From contig JACCZI010000167.1 in the NCBI GenBank assembly GCA_013696015.1, positions 1 to 10,614 of the forward strand: a DNA stretch of 10,614 bases. Reading direction: 5' to 3'. The notes under the pieces are model-generated. The model was not told the DNA's origin, did not search any database, and was given only the letters and a program-made list of their open reading frames with translations. Every line of letters starts with the position of its first letter. Position 1 is the stretch's first letter. This DNA is from Nocardioidaceae bacterium. GTDB taxonomy: Bacteria > Actinomycetota > Actinomycetes > Propionibacteriales > Nocardioidaceae. Made by a program: the position numbers and the translations under genes. Of the stretch, positions 1 to 6,198 are shown piece by piece.

Positions 1-437
1 CGGCGGTCGGGATCGACCTGTCGGAGGTGGCCGTGCAGCGCACTCTCGAACGAGGCGCGACCGCTCTGCGCCGTGACGTCTTCGGCCCGATCCCCTCGTT
101 GGGCCAGTGGCATCACGTGCTGCTCGCTGACGGCAACGTCGGAATCGGCGGTGACCCGGTGCGGCTGCTGCGCCGCAGCCGGCAGCTGGTGCGCAAGGGC
201 GGCACCGTGGTGGTCGAGCTGGCGGCTCCTGGCACCGGCGTACGCCGGGAACGGGTCCGGCTTCGAGTGCACGGTCGTACCAGCGCACCGTTCGACTGGG
301 CGAACGTCGCCGTGGACGGTGTAAACCAGCTGGCGTGGGCGGCCGGCCTCGAGCCGGTGGCGGTCGACGAAGTCGGCGGGCGGTGGGCGGCCGTGCTGCG
401 GCGCCCGGACCTAGCGTTGCCGCAGGTGTGGGCATGA
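1..437 (+). CDS. Class I SAM-dependent methyltransferase, 3' part (5' end outside window)
   Basis: The reading frame is open from the window edge, so the start lies upstream. The visible part begins AVGIDLSEVAV, where GIDLS resembles the end of motif I/post-I of Rossmann-fold methyltransferases (the acidic residue that contacts the SAM ribose). Then follow a DVFGPIP loop, a LLADGNVGIGGDP strand-loop and the KGGTVVVEL strand, all in the usual order for this fold. The N-terminal glycine-rich SAM loop is off the window. The acceptor substrate cannot be read from the sequence. The stop overlaps the ATG of the molybdopterin oxidoreductase gene (ATGA), so the two are probably translationally coupled in one operon. 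An enzyme of this kind next to a membrane MoCo oxidoreductase suggests a shared envelope or small-molecule pathway, but that is inference only. Confidence 0.75.
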   Translation, partial: AVGIDLSEVAVQRTLERGATALRRDVFGPIPSLGQWHHVLLADGNVGIGGDPVRLLRRSRQLVRKGGTVVVELAAPGTGVRRERVRLRVHGRTSAPFDWANVAVDGVNQLAWAAGLEPVAVDEVGGRWAAVLRRPDLALPQVWA

Positions 438-1651
438 CGCCGCGGCGGCCGCGCGAGGAGGACTTCACCTCCCCGCTGCGAGACAACCGGGTGACCTCGC
501 GAGTGGGACTGTGGCTCGGGATCGCGTTCCTGGTCGCGTTCCTGACCGGGGTCTTCAGCCACTACGGTCAGGACACCCCCGGCTGGTTCACCTACCCCAC
601 CGGCCCGGTGTCGATCTACCGGGTGACCCAGGGTCTGCACGTGCTCGCCGGCACCGCCGCCATACCCCTGCTGCTCGTGAAGCTGTGGTCGGTCTATCCC
701 AAGCTGTTCTCCCGGCTGCCGTGGCCGCCGAGCCGCGAGGCGGCCATCCAGGCTGTCGAACGCCTCTCCATCGGAGTGCTCGTCGCCAGTGCCGTCTTCC
801 AGCTCGTCACCGGCCTGCAGAACACCACGCACTGGTATCCGTGGGGTTTCTCCTTCCGGTCCACCCACTACGCCGTGGCCTGGGTCGCGATCGGGTCGAT
901 CCTGGTCCACGTCGCGGTGAAGCTCCCGATCATCCGGCAGGCGCTGCCGCAGCCGCTGGACGAGCCGGCCGAGCCGGTCGCCACGCGTGAACCGAGCATG
1001 AGCGGCTCGGGCAGCGGCGCCCACAGCATGGCCGCCCCGAGCACCAGTGCCCCGGGTGTCTTGTCCCGACGCGGCCTGTTGCGGGCCACGTACGCCGCCG
1101 CGGGACTGGCCGTCCTGGCGGCCGCCGGCCAGTCGGTCTCGTGGCTGCGCGAGGTGTCGATCTTCGGCGTGCGCTCCGGCGAGGGGCCGCAGGGCGTGCC
1201 GGTCAACCGGAGCGCCGAAGAAGCCGGTGTCGTGGACAGCGCGATGGACCCGGCGTGGCAGCTGACGCTCGCGTACGGCTCCACGACGATGAAGCTGAGC
1301 CTCGCCGACCTCGAGGCGATGCCGCAGCGGACGCGCTCGCTGCCGATCTCGTGCGTCGAGGGCTGGAGCGCGGGCGCCACCTGGACCGGGGTCCCGGTTG
1401 CCGATCTGGTCGCGCGGCTCGGAGCGCCTGCGGAGTCCGATGTGTTCGTGACGTCGCTGGAGAGCAGCGGAGCGTTTTCCACGTCCACGCTGCCGCCGCA
1501 GTTCAGCTCCCATCCCGACACACTGCTCGCGCTGCAGCTCCACGGCGAGGCGCTCGACATTCAGCATGGCTACCCGGCCCGGATCATCGCCCCGGCCCGC
1601 CCCGGAGTGCTGCAGACCAAGTGGGTCACCGGGCTCGAGGTGCTGTCATGA
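434..1651 (+). CDS. Membrane molybdopterin-dependent oxidoreductase (cytochrome b-like N-terminus plus sulfite-oxidase-type domain)
   Basis: The protein is 405 aa. I chose the ATG at 434 because it overlaps the upstream stop and gives a sensible cytosolic N-terminus; the frame is open further upstream but there it runs inside the methyltransferase gene. Residues about 24-41, 66-84, 112-127 and 146-162 are hydrophobic helices with His69, His145 and His159 in or next to them, which are candidate b-heme ligands. A polar Ser/Gly/Ala-rich linker (about 175-208) leads to SRRGLLR (211-217), a twin-arginine-like motif, and a fifth hydrophobic segment (219-236). The C-terminal domain carries SCVEGW; Cys307 fits the conserved Mo-coordinating cysteine of the sulfite oxidase/YedY-like fold. 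The domain should face outside the membrane. Family knowledge: five-TM MoCo proteins of this layout in Streptomyces need Sec for the first helices and Tat for the last. The substrate is unknown. Confidence 0.85.
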   Translation: MTPRRPREEDFTSPLRDNRVTSRVGLWLGIAFLVAFLTGVFSHYGQDTPGWFTYPTGPVSIYRVTQGLHVLAGTAAIPLLLVKLWSVYPKLFSRLPWPPSREAAIQAVERLSIGVLVASAVFQLVTGLQNTTHWYPWGFSFRSTHYAVAWVAIGSILVHVAVKLPIIRQALPQPLDEPAEPVATREPSMSGSGSGAHSMAAPSTSAPGVLSRRGLLRATYAAAGLAVLAAAGQSVSWLREVSIFGVRSGEGPQGVPVNRSAEEAGVVDSAMDPAWQLTLAYGSTTMKLSLADLEAMPQRTRSLPISCVEGWSAGATWTGVPVADLVARLGAPAESDVFVTSLESSGAFSTSTLPPQFSSHPDTLLALQLHGEALDIQHGYPARIIAPARPGVLQTKWVTGLEVLS

Positions 1652-2064
1652 CCCGTGGCGTGCTGCTCGGGCGGGCGGGCTTCGGCGCGTTGGGCGTCGG
1701 CGCGCTGGCGTACGGCGCCTGGCTGGTGTGGGGGCTGGGCTCGACACAGTGGCTTGCCGTAGGCAAGTGGCTGGCCGGCGGCGTGATCGCGCACGACCTG
1801 CTGTTCGCCCCGGTGGTGGTCCTGGTCGGGGTGATCGCCGCACGCCGGCTGCCCTCGTACGCCCGCGCTCCGGTGGCGATAGCGGTTGTGGTCTGGGGCA
1901 GCATCACCCTGTTCGCGATCCCGTTCCTGGGCCGCTTCGGAGCGAACGCGACCAACCCGACCCTGCTCGACCGGCCGTACCGGCTGTCCTGGCTCATCGG
2001 GCTCGTCGTCGTAGCGGCCGCGGTCGTCGTGGCGTCGTTGCTGAGGCGGCGTCGGGAGCGCTGA
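1648..2064 (+). CDS. Small four-TM membrane protein, function unknown
   Basis: The protein is 138 aa and starts at an ATG that overlaps the oxidoreductase stop by 4 bp, which indicates operon membership and coupled translation. It has four hydrophobic stretches at about residues 10-30, 43-65, 74-94 and 113-132, and ends in a positively charged tail (LLRRRRER) that should be cytosolic. A polar loop (about 96-112, GRFGANATNPTLLDRP) lies between helices 3 and 4. I see no catalytic motif. His49 and Asp50 at the start of helix 2 are the only buried-looking polar pair. Its position right behind a membrane MoCo oxidoreductase suggests an accessory or electron-transfer partner, but I do not recognise a named family. 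Confidence 0.75.
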   Translation: MTRGVLLGRAGFGALGVGALAYGAWLVWGLGSTQWLAVGKWLAGGVIAHDLLFAPVVVLVGVIAARRLPSYARAPVAIAVVVWGSITLFAIPFLGRFGANATNPTLLDRPYRLSWLIGLVVVAAAVVVASLLRRRRER

Positions 2065-2091
2065 CGCGCGCTGCGGCGTGTCGCCGGAGCT

Positions 2092-2107
2092 TCGAACACC
2101 CGTTCGG
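2092..2107. promoter_or_regulatory. LexA operator (SOS box) upstream of recA
   Basis: The sequence is TCGAACacccGTTCGG. It matches the actinobacterial/Gram-positive LexA box core (GAAC-N4-GTTC) exactly, and the palindrome extends to TCGAAC/GTTCGG with one mismatch at the outer base. It lies 133 bp before the recA ATG. A possible -10 hexamer, TAGGCT (2116-2121), lies just downstream, so LexA bound here would cover the -35 region of that promoter. Confidence 0.9.
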
Positions 2108-2115
2108 CCTACGGT

Positions 2116-2121
2116 TAGGCT
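2116..2121 (+). promoter_or_regulatory. Candidate -10 of the LexA-controlled recA promoter
   Basis: TAGGCT fits the actinobacterial TANNNT -10 pattern. It lies 8 bp after the SOS box, as expected for a promoter blocked by LexA. The best -35 match is TTCGAA (2091-2096), inside the box region, but the 19-bp spacing is long. The call rests mainly on position. Confidence 0.45.
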
Positions 2122-2170
2122 GCCCTGGTGAGGGATGCTCGTCCACAGCCCAGTGACGTGTCGCAACGGA

Positions 2171-2193
2171 CTGTCGGTGGCGGCGCCTAGTGT
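2171..2193 (+). promoter_or_regulatory. PafBC-dependent (RecA-NDp type) promoter of recA
   Basis: CTGTCGGTG (2171-2179), exactly 8 bp, then TAGTGT (2188-2193). This follows the mycobacterial RecA-NDp consensus TTGTCRGTG-N8-TANNNT with a single change at the first base. In mycobacteria this motif is recognised by the WYL-domain activators PafB/PafC and gives LexA/RecA-independent induction by DNA damage. Transcription would begin near 2200, which leaves a leader of about 40 nt before the recA ATG. Confidence 0.85.
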
Positions 2194-2240
2194 CAGGACA
2201 GACGAGAGACGCAGGACCGACTCGACGGGACGGACACGCA

Positions 2241-5200
2241 ATGGCTCCAGGGGATCGCGACAAGGCGCTCGACACCGCACTGGCCCAGATCGACCGCCAG
2301 TACGGCAAGGGCTCGATCATGCGGCTCGGCGAGGAGGGACGGGCACCTGTCGAGGTGATCCCGACCGGGTCGATCGCGCTCGACGTCGCCCTCGGCATCG
2401 GCGGGCTGCCGCGCGGGCGGGTGGTCGAGATCTACGGTCCGGAGTCGTCGGGCAAGACGACCGTCGCGCTGCACGCCGTCGCCAACGCGCAACGCGCGGG
2501 CGGGATCGCGGCGTTCATCGACGCCGAGCATGCGCTCGACCCCGACTACGCGCAGCGCCTGGGCGTCGACACCGACGCGCTGCTGGTCTCACAACCCGAC
2601 AGCGGTGAGCAGGCGCTCGAGATCGCCGACATGCTGATCCGATCCGGCGCCCTCGACCTGATCGTCATCGACTCGGTCGCCGCACTGGTGCCGCGGGCCG
2701 AGATCGAGGGTGAGATGGGCGACAGCCACATGGGGCTGCAGGCGCGGCTGATGAGTCAGGCGCTGAGCAAGATGACCGGCGCCCTGAGCAACGCCGGCAC
2801 GACGGCGATCTTCATCAACCAGCTGCGGGAAAAGATCGGGGTGCTCTTCGGCTGCTTCTCGTACGGCACCCGGATCCAGCTGGCAGACGGCACCACAGAA
2901 AGGATCGGCAAAGTCGTCAACCAACGGCTGCCGGTCGAGGTGATGTCGTACGACGCGGAGACGGATCAGATCGTCCCCCGCCGGGTCGTCAACTGGTTCG
3001 ACAACGGCAACGCCGACCATTTCCTGCAGTTCACGGTGGCAAAATCCGGCCGCAACGGGCGGGCACAGTTCGCGGCAACACCCAACCATCAGATCCGCAC
3101 ACCAGGCGGCTGGCGGCTCGCCGGCGAGATCTTCGCCGGCGACCGGGTGCTCGTCGCCGAGCCGCACCGGCTCAGTGACCAGCAGCTGCAGGTGATCTTG
3201 GGCTCGCTGATGGGCGACGGCAATCTGTCACCCAACCTGCGCGGTCGCAACGGTGTCCGGTTCCGCCTCGGCCATGGTGCCAAGCAGCGTGCGTACCTTG
3301 ACTGGAAGGTGTCCCTACTCGCCAACATCGGTCATTCGCACTACGCGAACACGCGCGGTGCCACGCTCGTCGACTTTACTCCGCTGCCTGAGCTCTATGA
3401 GTTGCAGCGTGCCGTCTACGTCGGCGATGGCAAGAAGTATCTCAGTGATGAGTACTTCAAGGCGCTGACGCCGTTGGCGCTGGCGATCTGGTACCTGGAC
3501 GACGGCTCGTTCACGGTTCGATCCAGGGGGCTGCAGCAGCGCACGCAGGGTGGCAGCGGCCGCATCGAGATCTGCGTCGAAGCGATGAGTGCGGGCACCC
3601 GAGCCCGGTTGCGGGACTACCTCTGCGATGTGCACGGGATCGAGGCTCGCCTGCACATGCGAGGCCGTGCCGCCAAGGCAGTGCTGACTTTCACCACTCA
3701 GTCCAGTGCACGGTTCCAGCAGATTGTCGCTCCGTACGTCCACCCGTCGATGAGCTACAAGCTGCTGCCCCGTTTCCAGGGACAGTTCGATGTTGAGGCG
3801 CAGTTCGTCGAGCCGACACAGCGTCTCGTCGCTGGTGACGTGCTGGACGTCCACGTCAAGCCGCCCACGCGGTCCATGCGTCGCTTCGACATCGAGGTCG
3901 AGGGCAACCACAACTACTTCGCCGACGGCGTCATGGTGCACAACTCACCGGAGACCACCACCGGGGGGCGGGCGCTGAAGTTCTACGCGTCGGTGCGCCT
4001 GGACGTGCGCCGGATCGAGACGCTCAAAGACGGCACCGAGATGGTCGGCAACCGCACCCGGGTCAAGGTGGCAAAGAACAAGTGCGTCGCCGAGGGAACG
4101 TTGGTCTTCGACCCGGTGACCGGCCGGACGCACCGCATCGAGGACGTTGTTGATGGCCGGCTCCCGGTGCACCTTGTCGCGGCGGACAAGAAGGATCAGT
4201 TGCAGGTTCGGCCTGTCCGGTCCTGGTTCGATCAGGGCGAGCAGGACGTGATGGGTCTGCGCGTGCGCGGCGGAGCACAGATCTGGGTCACGCCCGACCA
4301 CATGATGCTGACCGACCGCGGCTGGGTTCCCGCGGGTGAGCTGCAGGTGCGCGACCGCGTCGCCCAACCACGCCGGTTTTTGCGGTTCGGGGAAGCGGCG
4401 CCCGTCACCCCCGACGAGGCGAGGCTGATCGGCTACCTCATCGGTGATGGCTACGTCGGCGGCAAGACACCGGTGGCGTTCATGAACGTTCAAGAGGACT
4501 TGCACGACGACGTCGCCCGAATCGCGGCTGACCATGGGTGCAACGCGCAGCGGCGCGACGAGGTACAGCTCGCCATCTCGCATCGGCCTGGAGAGCGCAA
4601 CGGCGTCCTCGCTCTCTGTCGCTGGGCAGGGATCTGGGGTCACCTGGCACCTGACAAACAGGTCCCCGCCGCATTCTTCGATCCGGAGATCTCGGCAGAG
4701 ATCGTCGCCAACCTGGTCTTTGGGCTCTTCGAGACCGACGGTTGGGTGGGGCGCGAACAAACCGGAGCGCTGCGGGTTGGCTATGCAACCACCTCCGAGC
4801 AGCTTGCTCATCAGCTGCACTGGCTGCTGCTCCGCTGGGGGATCGGCAGTAGTGTCCATCGCCGCGATCCACGCGTGCAGCGGGGTGGGTTGGTCCGAGG
4901 TCGTCGCATTCAGGGCAAGCTCTCGTGCTGGGAAGTCCGCGTCGCCGGCGTCGACAACGTCCAGGCGTTCGCCGACGCCATTCCGATGTGGGGTCCGCGC
5001 GGACGTGTCCTAGTCGAAGAGCTCGGAAAGAGCCTCCAGCGTCACCGCGGGTCGCAGCGGGTCTATCTAAGTGATTCCGCCACCAAGCCGGTGCTCGAAC
5101 ATCTTCGCAACCGAGGTGTCACGTCAAGTCTCGTTGCCCACTGGCTCGGATTGGAGCCGAAGCGGGCTCGCTCCGGCATGCATCAGCTGCTGGGGACTCC

Positions 5201-5672
5201 CCTTCTGCGCCGGGACCGGTTGGCGACCGTCGCAGCGGCGCTGGACGACCCCTTCCTCCACGACGTGCTCGCTGACGAGCTGAGCTACCGGACGGTGTCC
5301 GAGATTCTGCCGCTGCGCCGGGCGCGTACGTTCGACCTCGAGGTGGAGGACCTGCACAACTTCGTGGCGGACGGCGTCGTGGTGCACAACTGCGCGCCGC
5401 CGTTCAAACAAGCGGAGATGGACATCATGTACGGCCTCGGGATCAGCCGCGAGGGCGGTCTGATCGACGTCGGGGTTGAGACCGGACTCGTGCGCAAGGC
5501 TGGTGCTTGGTACACCTACGAAGGCGATCAGCTCGGTCAGGGCAAGGAGAACTCGCGCGCGTTCCTGCGCGACAACCCAGACCTCGCCGACGAGATCGAG
5601 AAGCGCATCAAGGAGAAGCTCGGCGTCGGGCCGAAGGTGAACGAGCCGCCAGCGGCCAACATCGACTTCTGA
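2241..5672 (+). CDS. recA: RecA recombinase precursor interrupted by two inteins
   Basis: The precursor is 1143 aa. Removing residues 205-568 and 615-1050 leaves a continuous 343-aa RecA. It is the ATP-dependent strand-exchange protein that also triggers LexA self-cleavage. The N-terminal extein has Walker A GPESSGKT (66-73) and the Walker B strand LIVID (140-144). Loop L2 is EKIGVLFG followed, after intein 1, by SPETTTGG. The 46-aa middle extein runs SPETTTGG to VKVAKNK, and the C-terminal extein starts CAPPFKQAEMDI and ends with the usual acidic tail. I chose the ATG at 2241, giving MAPGDRDKALDTALAQIDRQ. An in-frame GTG at 2190 lies inside the -10 of the PafBC promoter and cannot be on that transcript. 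GGGACGGAC 5-6 bp upstream may act as ribosome site. LexA and PafBC-type promoters precede it; recX follows after 2 nt. Confidence 0.97.
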   Translation: MAPGDRDKALDTALAQIDRQYGKGSIMRLGEEGRAPVEVIPTGSIALDVALGIGGLPRGRVVEIYGPESSGKTTVALHAVANAQRAGGIAAFIDAEHALDPDYAQRLGVDTDALLVSQPDSGEQALEIADMLIRSGALDLIVIDSVAALVPRAEIEGEMGDSHMGLQARLMSQALSKMTGALSNAGTTAIFINQLREKIGVLFGCFSYGTRIQLADGTTERIGKVVNQRLPVEVMSYDAETDQIVPRRVVNWFDNGNADHFLQFTVAKSGRNGRAQFAATPNHQIRTPGGWRLAGEIFAGDRVLVAEPHRLSDQQLQVILGSLMGDGNLSPNLRGRNGVRFRLGHGAKQRAYLDWKVSLLANIGHSHYANTRGATLVDFTPLPELYELQRAVYVGDGKKYLSDEYFKALTPLALAIWYLDDGSFTVRSRGLQQRTQGGSGRIEICVEAMSAGTRARLRDYLCDVHGIEARLHMRGRAAKAVLTFTTQSSARFQQIVAPYVHPSMSYKLLPRFQGQFDVEAQFVEPTQRLVAGDVLDVHVKPPTRSMRRFDIEVEGNHNYFADGVMVHNSPETTTGGRALKFYASVRLDVRRIETLKDGTEMVGNRTRVKVAKNKCVAEGTLVFDPVTGRTHRIEDVVDGRLPVHLVAADKKDQLQVRPVRSWFDQGEQDVMGLRVRGGAQIWVTPDHMMLTDRGWVPAGELQVRDRVAQPRRFLRFGEAAPVTPDEARLIGYLIGDGYVGGKTPVAFMNVQEDLHDDVARIAADHGCNAQRRDEVQLAISHRPGERNGVLALCRWAGIWGHLAPDKQVPAAFFDPEISAEIVANLVFGLFETDGWVGREQTGALRVGYATTSEQLAHQLHWLLLRWGIGSSVHRRDPRVQRGGLVRGRRIQGKLSCWEVRVAGVDNVQAFADAIPMWGPRGRVLVEELGKSLQRHRGSQRVYLSDSATKPVLEHLRNRGVTSSLVAHWLGLEPKRARSGMHQLLGTPLLRRDRLATVAAALDDPFLHDVLADELSYRTVSEILPLRRARTFDLEVEDLHNFVADGVVVHNCAPPFKQAEMDIMYGLGISREGGLIDVGVETGLVRKAGAWYTYEGDQLGQGKENSRAFLRDNPDLADEIEKRIKEKLGVGPKVNEPPAANIDF
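2853..3944 (+). mobile_element. RecA intein 1 (364 aa, M. leprae-type site) with LAGLIDADG homing endonuclease
   Basis: This in-frame insertion lies between Gly204 and the Ser of SPETTTGG, inside DNA-binding loop L2. Splicing blocks: Cys1 (CFSYGTRIQL), block B with T76-P-N-H79, block F RRFDIEVEG with Asp346, and block G VMVHN with penultimate His363 and terminal Asn364, followed by extein Ser+1. All nucleophiles of a class 1 intein are present. The endonuclease has LGSLMGDG (116-123, Asp122) and WYLDDGS (213-219, Asp217), so both catalytic aspartates are kept. From memory, length, site and sequence (for example VVNWF, TPNH, LTPLAL) match the M. leprae RecA intein, which lies at this same position rather than at the M. 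tuberculosis one. No stop or frameshift is seen, so it may still home. Confidence 0.95.
4083..5390 (+). mobile_element. RecA intein 2 (436 aa, M. tuberculosis-type site) with LAGLIDADG homing endonuclease
   Basis: The insertion lies between Lys (VAKNK) and Cys (CAPPFKQAE) of RecA. Splicing residues are Cys1 (CVAEGTLVFDPVTG), block B T70-P-D-H73, block F TFDLEVEDL with Asp418, block G VVVHN (His435, Asn436) and extein Cys+1. The endonuclease motifs are IGYLIGDG (Asp122) and GLFETDGWV (Asp219). Many stretches match the M. tuberculosis RecA intein as I remember it (DPVTG-THRIEDVVDGR, REQTGALRVGY, TTSEQLAHQ, MWGPRG, RRARTFDLEVE). That intein has 440 aa and the same site; the 4-aa difference is partly a shorter loop after GDG. 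Residues about 345-370 look like a helix-turn-helix. Frame and motifs are intact, so splicing and nuclease activity are both plausible. Confidence 0.96.
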
Positions 5673-5674
5673 CC

Positions 5675-6193
5675 GTGGCCGTTGAGGTTGACCAGGATCC
5701 GGCGTTCCCGGACGCCGATCCCGAGGCGGTGGCGCGCCGGATCCTGCTGCGGCGGTTGACCGACCAGCCTCGCAGTCGCGCCGAGCTCGCCGAGGCGCTG
5801 GCCAAGCGACGAGTGCCGGTGGACGTTGCGACGCAGCTGCTCGACCGCTTCACCGAGGTCGGGCTGATCGACGACGAGGCGTTCGCCCGGGCGTGGGTCG
5901 AGTCCCGCATGAGAGGCAAGGGCCTCGCTCGTCGCGCCCTGGCGCTGGAGCTGCACCGCAAGGGGATCGACGTCGACCTGGCGCGCGAGGTGCTCGACGA
6001 GGTCCAGCCCGACGACGAGGAAGCTGCGGCACGCCTGGTCGTCCAGCGCAAGCTGCGCAGCACCCGCGGGCTTGACCCGCAGGTGCAGATGCGTCGACTG
6101 GCCGGGGTGCTGGCGCGCAAGGGCTACCCGCCGAGCCTCGCGATGCGGCTGGCCCGCGAGGCGGTGGCCGCCGACGACATGCCGGCCAACTGA
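5675..6193 (+). CDS. recX: Regulatory protein RecX
   Basis: The protein is 172 aa. RecX binds RecA filaments and limits ATPase and strand exchange. The sequence shows the three-helix-repeat character of the family: RRILLRRLTDQPRSRAEL near residue 21, then GLIDDEAFARAWVESR (63-78) followed by GKGLARRALALEL, the RecX signature region, and a C-terminal RKLRSTRG...RRLAGVLARKGY repeat. I chose the GTG at 5675, 2 nt after the recA stop. It gives a family-like length, and longer in-frame versions would run inside recA. No clear Shine-Dalgarno sequence is visible, which suggests translation by coupling to recA. The stop is 5 bp from the convergent hydrolase gene, and I see no terminator between them. 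Confidence 0.93.
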   Translation: MAVEVDQDPAFPDADPEAVARRILLRRLTDQPRSRAELAEALAKRRVPVDVATQLLDRFTEVGLIDDEAFARAWVESRMRGKGLARRALALELHRKGIDVDLAREVLDEVQPDDEEAAARLVVQRKLRSTRGLDPQVQMRRLAGVLARKGYPPSLAMRLAREAVAADDMPAN

Positions 6194-6198
6194 CGCTG

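Noticed and set aside
113..1567. Long antisense open frame (484 codons) opposite the MoCo oxidoreductase gene
   Set aside because: It is Arg/Gly/Pro-rich with no recognisable domain, and long shadow frames are common in high-GC DNA; the plus-strand gene has clear domain evidence.
2057..2072. AGCGC-6-GCGCT inverted repeat over the stop of the four-TM gene
   Set aside because: Only 5 bp of stem and no T-run; such repeats arise by chance in GC-rich sequence, so I do not call a terminator.
2190..2240. In-frame GTG at 2190 as recA start (17 extra residues)
   Set aside because: It lies inside the TAGTGT -10 element of the PafBC promoter, upstream of the expected transcript start, and the extra residues are not RecA-like.
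3945..4859. Antisense frame of 304 codons over the recA middle extein and intein 2
   Set aside because: It is opposite well-conserved RecA and intein sequence, and its own translation has no coherent fold or membrane pattern.
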